Part shown: one piece after another, positions 37,801 through 45,863 of the stretch | Layout of the letters: each line of letters begins with the position of its first letter | Position numbering within the stretch: the stretch's first letter is position 1 | Made by a program: the position numbers and the translations under genes | From: Xanthomonas arboricola pv. populi | GTDB lineage: Bacteria; Pseudomonadota; Gammaproteobacteria; Xanthomonadales; Xanthomonadaceae | DNA length: 64,000 bases | Assembly (NCBI RefSeq): GCF_002939945.1 | Contig: NZ_MDEB01000001.1 | Location: 248,001-312,000 of the forward strand | Direction: 5' to 3' | Notes under the pieces: generated by a model | What the model was told of the DNA's origin: nothing | The model's database searches: none | What the model saw: the letters and a program-made list of their open reading frames with translations, nothing else

Positions 37801-38432
37801 TGGGCATACATCACGTCGCCAACGGTGCCGCTGTTCGCATTCGGTGTAAGCCTGCGAATCCTGATCTGCCACTGACTACCCGGGGGCAAATCAAGCGTGC
37901 GGCTGCGCTCGTAGAGCGACGTGGTCTTGCCAGAGATAGTGTCAGTCAGAACTGTGGAGTAAGCACCGCCATCAGTTGCAATATCGACCGCGTAGGTGAT
38001 GCGATAGCCTGTGATATCGGCATTGGTCGTATCGGTTTTTTGCAGCGTCGGAGTTGCAACGCGGATGCGGACCGACGACAGCTCGGCGCCGGACACGGTA
38101 CGTACCACGGGCGTGTCGCTGGTCAGTTCTACGCCGATGGCAATCTCGTTCTCGACGTCAGGGAAGCCGGCGATGCTCTCCTGATCCTGGGTACCGGAAC
38201 GCATCTGCACGCGCACGTTCTGGAAGTTGAAACTGCCGTCCGGAGACTGCAGCGGCGTCCCGTCAAGATAGATCGACTGCAGTCCGTTCACCGGCCCGCC
38301 GATTTCGCCTTCGCTCACTGCGAGCAGGATTTTGGCGTAAGCGATGCTCCGAAGGCTGTCCGGAGATTCCACGGGCTGGCGCGCGGCGCTGCCGCCCTTC
38401 TTCGCGCCCTGGATATCGACCATTGCGTTCAT
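34887..38432 (-). CDS. Tail tip / host specificity protein J
   Basis: A 1181-residue lambda gpJ-type central tail fibre. The N-terminal region AKKGGSAARQPVESPDSLRSIAYAK and LSEGEIGGPVNG leads the family; the tail hub part includes QVEVTAFGCTSKSQAQRVGNHIL and QPGQIIEIANPDRAGRR. Fibronectin-III-like repeats follow (about 640-830), then a coiled region (about 960-1040) and a C-terminal receptor part with NGTLEMNGANNGGFLTLNENAL. The start MNAMVDIQGAKKGG at 38432 has GGAGG upstream and overlaps gpI's stop by ATGA. It determines adsorption. Confidence 0.9.
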   Translation of the reverse strand: MNAMVDIQGAKKGGSAARQPVESPDSLRSIAYAKILLAVSEGEIGGPVNGLQSIYLDGTPLQSPDGSFNFQNVRVQMRSGTQDQESIAGFPDVENEIAIGVELTSDTPVVRTVSGAELSSVRIRVATPTLQKTDTTNADITGYRITYAVDIATDGGAYSTVLTDTISGKTTSLYERSRTLDLPPGSQWQIRIRRLTPNANSGTVGDVMYAQAITEIIDAKLRYPNTALLAIELDASQFQAIPTVASYNEGRIIQVPSNYNPDTRSYSGIWDGTFKSALSDNPAWVFFDIVTQDRFGMGNTIPMAWVDRWRLYQIAQYCDELVSDGFGGMEPRFTCNVYLQTKADAWRVLQDLAAVFRGITYYAQGQVLASADMPMDPVYSYTKGNVIDGKFTYSGSARKTRYTVALVSWNDPADFGKAKVEPVQYLPGIAKYGVQEVEVTAFGCTSKSQAQRVGNHILLSNNLETETVSFGVGLEGTIAQPGQIIEIANPDRAGRRNGGRIRSSTGQSVVIDAVPADLALGDSLRVLNPSEGRSESRTITAINGTTITVSVPFSEPPRAQSVWLVENSDLALETFKVLSVAEGEGITYQITALKHVRGKFAFIDSGTKLELQPVSIIPPSVQPPPTNVRLSSHSFVEQGIAQHVLTIAWDPADKAIAYDVEWRRDDMDWVKAGRATTANLDVRGIYAGQYLARVRAVNALNAVSMPALSGLTAITGKTTPPPSLASLTATGIIFGINLTWSFPQGAADTQRTEIWYSTANNLSGATKLGDFAYPQAKHSMLGLAAGTRFFFWGRLVDRSGNTGPWYPTTNGVLGESSTDATAILKYLAGKIGETELSQNLLTKIQSVDSLQPLLPLLWNQAASYGKGRTVVYNGRVYAWTPDQAGNETPPGIKWQDVGAATAGYGALVTQVGQNTQNITLVDGRVTAQGTRVDGIFAQLDVKGAGDTDWGAGDTNVFAGTVTVQSVLANADLALAQRIDTTQATLAENTAAVQVEATARATADSAIAQQVTTVQTTANGAQSSASQALSSTASINGKLTSFYTLRAQVTADGKIYAAGMGLGVEQQADGSYQSQILLQADRVAVINVANGSLTSPFVIQGGQTFINQALIGNAWITNAMIGDTIQSTAVGANGRPRWKLDKNGTLEMNGANNGGFLTLNENALRVWNAAGTVALFEAGELL

Positions 38433-39037
38433 GCTTGATCCTCCGCGTAAATACCCGCGCTGATGATTGCTCCGCCAGCCCACACACGTAGGCCGTAAGC
38501 CACCGGCACCGGATTGCCCTGCGCCTGCGTGTTCACCGGGCCATTGAAGCTATAGCTGGGCTGGTTTTCGGGTCGCTCGCTTGTCCCAAGCCCTTTGGCC
38601 TGGGGAGCCAGCATCTGCGCGACGCCACCGATGGCGAGCGACAAGCCCACCATTGCAGCGGTTCCCCACACACCGGAGGCCGCGAAGGCGGCGCCAACGC
38701 CGCCTGTAGCGATTGCAGCAACCGCGATCAAGGCGACGCCCAAAATGGCCTGGAACACGCCGCCGCTCTTGGAGCCGATGAGGATCGGTGCGATGCGGAT
38801 GTCGTCGTTGCCCGGCGGATCATCCAGCTGATCCTCCCGCAGATTCCGGCGGCCGATGAACACAGCGAAAGCCATGCCACGGTCCTTCGACTCCATGAGG
38901 AAGCGTTCAAGCCCCGGGATCTGCACGCAAAGCGCGTGAACTGCCTCGGCAGGGCTGCTGACCGCCAGCTGGAAGCTGCGACCGAACCGCGCGCCGAGCA
39001 CGCCATACAGCCGCACGGTGCGGATCTTGGGATTCAC
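38429..39037 (-). CDS. Tail assembly protein I
   Basis: 202 residues from GTG 39037, behind GGAG. A ubiquitin-like N-terminal part (IRTVRLYGVLGARFGRSFQLAV, DDIRIAPILIGSKSGG) is followed by two hydrophobic segments (GVFQAILGVALIAVAAIATGG, GTAAMVGLSLAIGGV) and PVPVAYGLRVWAGGAIISAGIYAED. This is the layout of lambda gpI. It overlaps gpK (39034) and gpJ by 4 nt each, so the K-I-J block is translationally coupled. Confidence 0.88.
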   Translation of the reverse strand: MNPKIRTVRLYGVLGARFGRSFQLAVSSPAEAVHALCVQIPGLERFLMESKDRGMAFAVFIGRRNLREDQLDDPPGNDDIRIAPILIGSKSGGVFQAILGVALIAVAAIATGGVGAAFAASGVWGTAAMVGLSLAIGGVAQMLAPQAKGLGTSERPENQPSYSFNGPVNTQAQGNPVPVAYGLRVWAGGAIISAGIYAEDQA

Positions 39038-39795
39038 GTGATGTTCTCCAGTGCAGCAGGATGCCGCCCCTGCGTGTCGCGATGGCGGATCACCTTGACG
39101 GTGCGCTCTGCCCAATAACCGCCGTACACCACCCGCTCGGACAGCCGGCCATGCAGGTGGTGCAGCATCTGGCCGTCGCCGAGGTAGATGCCGGCGTGGT
39201 TGATCACCGGCGAGCGAACCTGCATCAGGAACACGTCGCCAGGGAGCGGCTCATCGGTGATCTCGGCAAATCCCTCGTTGGCGAAGTTCTGCAGATACAG
39301 GTCGCCGCCGCTGTCCCACCACTTGTCGGCGCGGTCGTAGTTGCCGAGGTGGATTCCGAGCTGGCGCGCGTAGAAGTCGCGCAACAGCGTGTAGCAGTCC
39401 AACACGCCATGGGCAAAATGGCGCCCCACCAGCGGCGCGGTGTAGCCGCTCGGTACAATCGTCTGGACGTCACCGCATTCCGGCACGCCGTCGATCTGCC
39501 CGACGCTGACGATGTGCCAGGTCAGCTCGCTCAGTTCGCACATGACGCGGTCGGCGTCACTGGGCGTTGCCGGTGCGTTTGGATGGCTGTGGACCAGCGC
39601 CAGGATCTCGCCCTGATCCTCGGCCTCGGCGTAATCCTCGCCCGGCAGTCGGAAGTGCTCGCTGGCGGTTTCTGCAGTGTTGCGGCAAGGGAAGTAACGC
39701 TCGCCTTCGACCGTGGCCACAACAAGCCCACAGGCTTCGCGCGGAAACTCCGCAATAGCGTGCGCGGTGACCGCTTGGTAGGTCGTCTGTTCCAT
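39034..39795 (-). CDS. Tail assembly protein K (JAB1/MPN plus NlpC/P60 peptidase)
   Basis: 253 residues with two peptidase domains. The N-terminal JAMM metallo-domain has E20 and HSHPNAPATPSDAD (H69, H71, D82). The C-terminal NlpC/P60 domain has VLDCYTLLRDFY (Cys134) and VINHAGIYLGDG (His200). This arrangement is that of lambda gpK, which matures the tail tip and may aid peptidoglycan penetration. It overlaps gpI by 4 nt and follows gpL with a small terminator-like hairpin between (39818-39839). Confidence 0.92.
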   Translation of the reverse strand: MEQTTYQAVTAHAIAEFPREACGLVVATVEGERYFPCRNTAETASEHFRLPGEDYAEAEDQGEILALVHSHPNAPATPSDADRVMCELSELTWHIVSVGQIDGVPECGDVQTIVPSGYTAPLVGRHFAHGVLDCYTLLRDFYARQLGIHLGNYDRADKWWDSGGDLYLQNFANEGFAEITDEPLPGDVFLMQVRSPVINHAGIYLGDGQMLHHLHGRLSERVVYGGYWAERTVKVIRHRDTQGRHPAALENIT

Positions 39796-39817
39796 GTCTA
39801 GCCCATGAAAAAGCCCG

Positions 39818-39839
39818 CACGTGGCGGGCCAGTAGTAGT
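39818..39839 (-). terminator. Intrinsic terminator between gpL and gpK genes
   Basis: Read on the minus strand: GCCCGC stem, 5-nt loop, GCGGGC and five T residues. It lies within the late operon, so read-through or an antiterminator would be required for the downstream genes. Confidence 0.6.
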
Positions 39840-39858
39840 TAGATTCGAAAGCGCGCGA

Positions 39859-40557
39859 TCAGGTACGCAGGAGACCGGCCGCCGGGAAGCCGCCATAGGG
39901 CAGCGGGTTATTTGCGCCATAGCGCAGCTTGCAGCTGCCAAGCCTCCCACCGCAGACGTCACGCGCTGGATCGTCTGTAGGTTGATCGTTTGCGTCCGCT
40001 ACAGCCGGACCGTTGTATCCGCAATACGGTCCACGGTAGCCACCTCGGAGAAGCCACCCACACATGCCTGCGAGGATCTGACGACCCGGCAAGTAGGCCC
40101 CAGCGAAATCCGCCGGGGACACCAGCTCGAACTCCACGACCTCGTTGTCCTCAGACACCTTTCGCTCGATCTGATAGATGTCGTCTCTGAAGTGCTCGTT
40201 TGCATCGGCAGTCGCGTTGCCACCCGGAAAGTTCACGGCATCCAGATATTTCGTCAGCGTCCGGCGGCGCACGACAATTGCACCGACAAGGTCGTCGAAA
40301 AGCAGGCAGAGGGCGGCGATCGTTCCATTCACGTTGCCGACGCGCAGCCTGGGCGTCGGCTGCTGATCACTTGTCACCTCGAAGCCGGAAGCTTCGACTG
40401 GCCAGGGTGTGTATAGCCTCTCCTGCCAGACGATCGGCGTGGATTGCAGGTGCGGATGGAACAGCAGTGAATCCGCACCCAACGCCGTTGCATCCAGCTC
40501 GAACAGTGTCACGCGCGCGCCTGGCTCCAGGGTCTGGATGTCGGCGAGGATGCTCAT
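39859..40557 (-). CDS. Minor tail protein L
   Basis: 232 residues matching the lambda gpL family. The N-terminus (MSILADIQTLEPGARVTLFELD) and the middle FEVTSDQQPTPRLRVGNVNGTI fit. The C-terminal Cys cluster is GMCGWLLRGGYRGPYCGYNG and DVCGGRLGSCKLRYG; four such cysteines bind an iron-sulfur cluster in lambda gpL. It begins 4 nt inside the end of the fibre gene at 40554, so the two are coupled. Confidence 0.9.
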   Translation of the reverse strand: MSILADIQTLEPGARVTLFELDATALGADSLLFHPHLQSTPIVWQERLYTPWPVEASGFEVTSDQQPTPRLRVGNVNGTIAALCLLFDDLVGAIVVRRRTLTKYLDAVNFPGGNATADANEHFRDDIYQIERKVSEDNEVVEFELVSPADFAGAYLPGRQILAGMCGWLLRGGYRGPYCGYNGPAVADANDQPTDDPARDVCGGRLGSCKLRYGANNPLPYGGFPAAGLLRT

Positions 40558-41327
40558 GCAGACGAAGCCTCAAGCGCGGCCAGTCGCTGGGACAGCATTT
40601 TGTTCTCGCGAGCTAGCTCCTGGACACCTCTAATGGCGACTGCCAGCAGTTGCATCATGTCAATGCTTGATGCCAAAGGAGGGGCAGTGGGTGGCTGTTC
40701 CGAGTCATCATCAGCTCTCGATTCGTTCTCGGCTGGCGCTGGATTGAATGCAGTGGGCACTGCGTCTGCCACATTTTCCGAAAGAAGACCAACACGCTTA
40801 CGCATCTCGACATCGACGCTTTCGATGTAGTTATACGTGACGACGGAAAGCTTGCTGATAGCCTCTAGAGCGCCGGAATAACCCTCGACATTGTCTTTCA
40901 CGTCGAATGACGAGGTCGGATTAAAAGCCGTGGCGTTTATCGGGCCGTTCTGTCGAAATATGCGGCTACCGGGGTCGATACTGAAAACAATTGCACCCTC
41001 GCTCACATCCAACAGGCCGAAGCTGCCCGCAACTGTTGGACCCGATGATCCAGATGCGTACAGCTGATATCTGCGTCCGCTAGCACTGCCGTTAGCGATC
41101 TCAACGCGTGTGACGTTGGTACTGGTTGAGAATAAATCCAGCCCCGCGCCGTTTGGGGATTGAATTACAACATTCCCCGTGATCGTACCGCCCGTCTTCG
41201 GCATCGCGCCATTTGCCAAGGCGTATACCTCGACAAAATTCGCATTTACTTTTCCGAATGCTGTTGGCGCTGGATCACCAATATAATCCCCATTATTGGT
41301 AGTTGTGTCGATAACTTGACGTGCCAT
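40554..41327 (-). CDS. Tail fibre protein with S74-type (endosialidase) chaperone domain
   Basis: 257 residues. The N-terminal part (MARQVIDTTTNNGDYIGDPAP, KVNANFVEVYALANG) is a phage fibre attachment region. The middle contains GGTITGNVVIQSPNG, a repeat often seen in fibre shafts. The C-terminus FDVKDNVEGYSGALEAISKL, YNYIESV, GLLSENVADAVP matches the intramolecular chaperone pattern that trimerises fibres and usually self-cleaves. The gene is inserted between M and L, an unusual place. The last part (ARENKMLSQRLAALEASSA) is a coiled coil. Confidence 0.8.
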   Translation of the reverse strand: MARQVIDTTTNNGDYIGDPAPTAFGKVNANFVEVYALANGAMPKTGGTITGNVVIQSPNGAGLDLFSTSTNVTRVEIANGSASGRRYQLYASGSSGPTVAGSFGLLDVSEGAIVFSIDPGSRIFRQNGPINATAFNPTSSFDVKDNVEGYSGALEAISKLSVVTYNYIESVDVEMRKRVGLLSENVADAVPTAFNPAPAENESRADDDSEQPPTAPPLASSIDMMQLLAVAIRGVQELARENKMLSQRLAALEASSA

Positions 41328-41336
41328 GCTGATTTC

Positions 41337-41669
41337 CTAGGGCTGGAATTTTTGTTCAAAGGTGGCGCTGATGGAGAGCATCCGGCCGCCCTCGCCTCGG
41401 TCGCTGTATCCGTCGCATTGGTAGTGCCCCTGGCTGCCGATCCTTGGCGTCCAGAGGAACGAGAGACCGATGTGTGCGTCGAGAAACGCGGCAATTTCTT
41501 TCATACGCGCCTCGGGACCGGTGAAGGTCACCTGGTAAGAGCGCTTGATCGGGTTGATGCCATCGGCAGAGGACTGGCTGTAGCTGTCGCCGAAGTCTGC
41601 GCGCTTGACCACACCGGTCGCGGTGCCGCTGCTCTGCGATGTGGGCTTCCATGGAAAGACATCAGCCAT
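41337..41669 (-). CDS. Minor tail protein M
   Basis: 110 residues of the lambda gpM family: FGDSYSQSSADGINPIKRSYQVTFTGPEARMKEIAAFLD and FLWTPRIGSQGHYQCDGYSDRGEGGRMLSISATFEQ (short motifs: FTGPEARMKEI, FLWTPRIG). It participates in tail-tip initiation around the tape measure. Its ATG overlaps the tape-measure stop. A 9-bp gap separates it from the inserted fibre gene. Confidence 0.88.
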   Translation of the reverse strand: MADVFPWKPTSQSSGTATGVVKRADFGDSYSQSSADGINPIKRSYQVTFTGPEARMKEIAAFLDAHIGLSFLWTPRIGSQGHYQCDGYSDRGEGGRMLSISATFEQKFQP

Positions 41670-44600
41670 CAGCGTGCTCCCGTCAGCAGGCCGCCCGGCC
41701 GCATCTGCTGCACCAGCACCCGCTTCACCTCTGGCTCGATCAACTTCGCGAGCGCGCGGCCCATCGCGTTGTCGTCACCGGTGGTGGCCGATGTGGTGCT
41801 ACTTCCATCACTCTGGACCACGGTGTTTATGCTCACGTTTACGGTTGGAGTGGCTGAGCCGCCACCGTTGCTGGACGCCAGCTGATGCATCGGCACCACC
41901 GTGCCGTCGTTGCCGGGGATCAGGTAGCTGCGCCCGCGCCGATCGTTGAAGATCTCCGGGCGGTCGAATTCGCCCACCTCGTACATCGACGAATTGGACA
42001 CGTCGCCACCGCCAGCACGGCCACCGCCGAAGCTCGCCCAGCTGCTGCCGGTGAAGCTGTCCACGTTATTGCCGAAGTTGAGGTTGCTGCCTGCGCCCGC
42101 GCTGGTGCCAGTCCATGCGCCACCGGCCGCCGCACCCGCGAAGGATCCGACGATGGAGCCGATGGCCCCGACGATCGCCTGCCTTTCGGCAATGCGCGCC
42201 AGATCCGCCAGGATCGACTTGGTTAGATCCGAGAACGACAGCTTGCCCGTCTGCACGAAGCGGACGAATGCATCCTCCGCCGCGCTGAGGCCGTTGGACA
42301 GGGCGGAACCCGCCAGATCCGAGGCGTTCGCAGCGGAAAACGCGTAGTCCTCCCAGACGCGAGTGAAGCCAGTCCGCCAGTTTCCCAGCATCGCCATCCG
42401 CTGCTGCTGGTAGTCCCGCTCGATCTCCAGCGAACGCTGCTTGCTCGCCTCGAGCAGGGCGATTTCGTTCTGGTACTCGCCGTCGCTGAGCGGGTTCTGG
42501 CCGCGCTGCTCCTTTTCCAGCTTTTCCCGCTCGCGCAGGTACTCGCGTTGGATGTCCAGCTGACGCTGCAGCATCTGCGTGGCGTCTGCCCCACGGCCGA
42601 TGCCCATCAGATCGACATCAGACTGCTCCTGCCGTTGCTTCTCCAGCTGCGCCAGCCGCTCGGTCAAAGCCGCCTGCGCCACCAGGTCGCGCTGTGTCTG
42701 CTTCGCCTTCTCGGCCTGCGCATCACTCGCCTGTAGCTGCGGGATCATCGCCTGCAGCAGCTGCTTGCTCGCCGCCGTCATAGTGTTGGTCTTGTCCGCC
42801 AGCAGCTGCCGCGCCTGGATCACCAGCCGATCGCTGGCCGACACCTTGTCGCCACTATCCGCCAGCTGCTGGTTGGCGGTGATCTGCCGCTGCACGCTGG
42901 CGATGAAGCTCTGCGCCGCGTTGTCGTCCGTGTTCGCCTTGCCGATGCCCTCACGCTGATTGAACTGCTTGTCCACCTGCGCGTTCGATTGCGCGATCAG
43001 CCGCTGCATCGATCCGTCGAAGTGGCGTGCGTCGCTCTCTGGCAGCTTGTTGTAGATCTCGATGATCTTGTTGAGCGCGGCCTGCTTTGCGCTTGCCCGG
43101 TCCAGGCCTGCCATTCGAGCGTTCAGAGCTTCGGACGCAGCCTTCTCAGCTGCTTGGCTGTCGTGCAAAACCTTGTTGTAGTCCTCGACCGCCTTGCGGT
43201 TGTCGGGAGCCTCTTCGTTGACGGCCGCCGGCAGTCCGTATGGATTGCGCGCCTGAGCCGACAGCCGGCCCATCTCATCCTTCAGGCCGGCCAAGAGGGC
43301 TAAGCCGGCACGCGGACCTGCGCTGGCCAGCTTCGCGATCCAGGAATCTTGCAGCCCGCTGTTCCGGCCCACATCGGTAAGCGCGCCGCTGAAATTGACC
43401 AGTGCCCCCCAGGCACCGCTGATCTCATCCTTGATGGTGCGCCACCCTTGCGCCATCCCCGGCATAACGGCATCGGTCTGGTTCGCAACGTTGATCGATC
43501 GCTCGTAGTACAGCTGCAGTGCTTCGGCCACGGCCTCCTGCTGCCGCCCCTCTTCCTGCAAGGTGATGATCCGCTGCAGCTGTGCGGTGTTGAGAAAGCC
43601 TTCCTGCTTGTTGAGTTCCACAAGCGCATCGACAGGATCACGTGCGATGCGCTGGAACGCCTCGACGGTCTTGCTGGTGGCCTGGCCGGTGGACGCCTCC
43701 ATGCGTGCCGCTGCCTCGGCCACCATCGTGAACTGCTTGCCGGCGAACTGGCCGGAAGCAGCGACAGCATTCAGCGCATCAAGCGCCCCGCCTCGCGTCA
43801 CGCCCTTCAGATTGTCCAGCTCCGACACCAAGCCGCGGAACTGGCCACCGCTGATATCCGCATTGCGGCCGGTGAGGATCAGATTCTTCTGGAACTCGAA
43901 CAGCTCGTCCTGGCTCTGCTTCAGCGCGACCGCCAGCGCGAGCGCAGCGGCAGCCGACACGGTCATCGGATTGACCATGCCCAGCACATACGAGGACACG
44001 GCCTTCGCAGCAGGGCCGATGCCGCCGAGCTGGTCCTTCAGCTGTCCACCCTGCTGAATCGCCACCATCCAGATCGGCTGTCCGGCGACCACGCTGGTGA
44101 CGATGTCCGTCATCTGCGCCGGGATCATGCGCATCGCCGCGGCCGTCTGGCGCGCAGTCATGCCGTACTGCTCGGTGGTGTTCTTGGACTTCAGCAGCGC
44201 CTGCCGGCTCGCCTCGATCTGCGCTTGGTATTGCTGCATCACCTGCGGCTTGATCAGCCCCAGGTCGCCGGCACGCTCCAGCCGCTCCTCCATCTCGGCC
44301 AGCCGGTTCAAACCGGCAACGGTGGGATCGATCTGCGCGAGCAGGCGCTTCAGGTTGATCTCCTGCGCCTGCGCCGCCTCCGCCGCTGCACGTGCCTGGT
44401 TGGCGGTGCGTGCCTCGGCTTCCTGCAACGCGCGCGCACGCGCCACCATGCGTTCCTGCTCGGTACCGGCGCGCGACATAGCAGCGGCCTGCACGTCGAT
44501 GCCCGCTGCCGCATCGCGCGCAGCCTCAGCCAGGGCACGATCCGACAGGTTCGTCGTGCGGCCTGCTTCGGCATAGGCCATCGCCTGCTGCGCGACGCTG

Positions 44601-45031
44601 CGGTAGCGCGCCTCCTGCTCTGCCAGCTGCCGTTCCAGCTTCTCCGACGCCGCGGCAGACGCACTCGCATCGGCAGCGGCACTCTTGCCCGCCGCACTGT
44701 AGGCCTGCAGTCCAGCCGCCGCACCGGTGAGACGGCCTTCCATGGCCGCCAGCGCCGAGACGATCTCCGCCTGCGCGCGGTTCATCGCCTGTAGTTCGGT
44801 GATTACCGTGCCGGTACCGACGCCGATCCGCTCCAGCGCTCCGCCCAAACGGTCGCCGAGCGCAACGGCTGAGCGGTCGATCGAGCGGGACATCGACTGG
44901 AAGTAACGCTCCAGCCGATCTGCTGATCCACTGGCCTTATCGGCTGCGGCGGCGTTCTGGTCCAGCGCCCTGGTGCTTTCGACCAGGCCACTCGAATCGA
45001 CCTTATAGCCAAGTTCGGCGATATCCATCAA
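41669..45031 (-). CDS. Tail tape measure protein
   Basis: A 1120-residue lambda gpH-type protein that sets tail length and ejects DNA. It is highly helical with coiled coils (about 1-270 and 640-900) and Ala/Gln-rich. A hydrophobic stretch is near 345-410 (PIWMVAIQQGGQLKDQLGGIG, VLGMVNPMTVSAAAALALAVAL). The C-terminus is GNDGTVVPMHQLASSNGGGS and KLIEPEVKRVLVQQMRPGGL. It starts MMDIAELGYKVDSS at 45031, immediately after the T frame. The long coding sequence predicts a long flexible siphovirus tail. Confidence 0.92.
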   Translation of the reverse strand: MMDIAELGYKVDSSGLVESTRALDQNAAAADKASGSADRLERYFQSMSRSIDRSAVALGDRLGGALERIGVGTGTVITELQAMNRAQAEIVSALAAMEGRLTGAAAGLQAYSAAGKSAAADASASAAASEKLERQLAEQEARYRSVAQQAMAYAEAGRTTNLSDRALAEAARDAAAGIDVQAAAMSRAGTEQERMVARARALQEAEARTANQARAAAEAAQAQEINLKRLLAQIDPTVAGLNRLAEMEERLERAGDLGLIKPQVMQQYQAQIEASRQALLKSKNTTEQYGMTARQTAAAMRMIPAQMTDIVTSVVAGQPIWMVAIQQGGQLKDQLGGIGPAAKAVSSYVLGMVNPMTVSAAAALALAVALKQSQDELFEFQKNLILTGRNADISGGQFRGLVSELDNLKGVTRGGALDALNAVAASGQFAGKQFTMVAEAAARMEASTGQATSKTVEAFQRIARDPVDALVELNKQEGFLNTAQLQRIITLQEEGRQQEAVAEALQLYYERSINVANQTDAVMPGMAQGWRTIKDEISGAWGALVNFSGALTDVGRNSGLQDSWIAKLASAGPRAGLALLAGLKDEMGRLSAQARNPYGLPAAVNEEAPDNRKAVEDYNKVLHDSQAAEKAASEALNARMAGLDRASAKQAALNKIIEIYNKLPESDARHFDGSMQRLIAQSNAQVDKQFNQREGIGKANTDDNAAQSFIASVQRQITANQQLADSGDKVSASDRLVIQARQLLADKTNTMTAASKQLLQAMIPQLQASDAQAEKAKQTQRDLVAQAALTERLAQLEKQRQEQSDVDLMGIGRGADATQMLQRQLDIQREYLREREKLEKEQRGQNPLSDGEYQNEIALLEASKQRSLEIERDYQQQRMAMLGNWRTGFTRVWEDYAFSAANASDLAGSALSNGLSAAEDAFVRFVQTGKLSFSDLTKSILADLARIAERQAIVGAIGSIVGSFAGAAAGGAWTGTSAGAGSNLNFGNNVDSFTGSSWASFGGGRAGGGDVSNSSMYEVGEFDRPEIFNDRRGRSYLIPGNDGTVVPMHQLASSNGGGSATPTVNVSINTVVQSDGSSTTSATTGDDNAMGRALAKLIEPEVKRVLVQQMRPGGLLTGAR

Positions 45032-45346
45032 TCAGCTCCAGGTGTTGCTCGGTTCCGGCGGCCGCTCGCGCGCCGCTGCTTGTTCTTCGCGCACGGCACG
45101 CAGGTAGGCGTCGTCCATCGCCATGAGCATCTCCACCTCTTCGGGGAGCACGTCGCGCAGCAGCAGTCGCTGCCACGCATCGAGTTCGGCGTAGGACAGC
45201 GCCTCAGGGCCGGATCTACGCCGGCCAGAGATCAACCAGAACCAGTCCCACACGTGCGCCGCTTCTTCAGGCATGTCCACGTCAGGCGCCGGTTCTTCGA
45301 AGCGGGCATTGCGCTGCCGCCGCGTCTCGCCCTTCGCGTCCGGCAT
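45032..45346 (-). CDS. Tail assembly chaperone T part (G/GT frameshift product)
   Basis: 104 residues from ATG 45346: MPDAKGETRRQRNARFEEPA, then HVWDWFWLISGRRR and ALSYAELDAWQRLL, the pattern of the T extension of tail chaperones. The frame is open upstream past the internal ATG through LKARISDATYLTVRYD and can join the G frame by a +1 or -2 slip at the T6 run (45402-45407). It is therefore probably translated mainly as a G-T fusion. It ends one base before the tape measure start. Confidence 0.75.
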   Translation of the reverse strand: MPDAKGETRRQRNARFEEPAPDVDMPEEAAHVWDWFWLISGRRRSGPEALSYAELDAWQRLLLRDVLPEEVEMLMAMDDAYLRAVREEQAAARERPPEPSNTWS

Positions 45347-45374
45347 GTCGTACCGGACGGTGAGATACGTGGCG

Positions 45375-45767
45375 TCAGAGATCCTCGCCTTCAGGGCTGC
45401 GAAAAAACTCCGCGCGGTTCCCCAGCTCCACCTCGAGCTGGTCGCTGATCCACGGCAGCTCCTTCAGCACCTTGCGCAGGGCTTCGTCGGTCAGCGCGGG
45501 CTTGCTGCCGTGGAAGGTCAGGTCGCCCTGCCACTCCCAGCCGCCCACAGACGCAACGAGCATGTCGGTGCGGCCTTGCTCCATCTTCTCGGCGGTGATC
45601 TTCCCCTTGCCCATCAGGCGGTCGTTCAGCGCCTTGCGGCTGGCCGCGCGCACATTCGGGTGGGTATCGGGCAGCAGCGTGATGCGCAGGCCCACAGGAG
45701 CCTCGGTGGCGGGATGCTTGATATCGATGACGCGCTCGGCGGCAACGATGGTGGTCAATTCGGTCAT
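45375..45767 (-). CDS. Tail assembly chaperone G
   Basis: 130 residues: MTELTTIVAAERVIDIKHPA, PVGLRITLLPDTHPNVRAAS, WQGDLTFHGSKPALTDEALRKVLKE and the end AEFFRSPEGEDL. This is the phage tail chaperone that binds the tape measure before assembly. The GTTTTTTC run in the codons for EFFR near the C-terminus is the probable frameshift site feeding the T frame. It lies directly downstream of the tail tube gene. Confidence 0.8.
   Translation of the reverse strand: MTELTTIVAAERVIDIKHPATEAPVGLRITLLPDTHPNVRAASRKALNDRLMGKGKITAEKMEQGRTDMLVASVGGWEWQGDLTFHGSKPALTDEALRKVLKELPWISDQLEVELGNRAEFFRSPEGEDL
45402..45407 (-). promoter_or_regulatory. Candidate programmed frameshift site for G/GT
   Basis: On the minus strand, GAG TTT TTT CGC: a T6 run eleven codons from the G stop. 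A +1 slip (TTT to TTC) or a -2 slip enters the T frame; a -1 slip meets TGA after three codons. The frames are computed from coordinates (G ends 45375, T starts 45346). Confidence 0.5.
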
Positions 45768-45863
45768 GGGTGATCCTTTGCGATCGATCCGGAGAGGAAG
45801 CGAGGGAAGCCGGCTGGATCAGATCCGGCTTATCAGGCGGCCGCCCTATCCCCCGCTGTTCGG

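Noticed and set aside
36201-38438. 745-codon plus-strand open frame
   Set aside because: Antisense to the tail protein J gene; no motif and an improbable composition.
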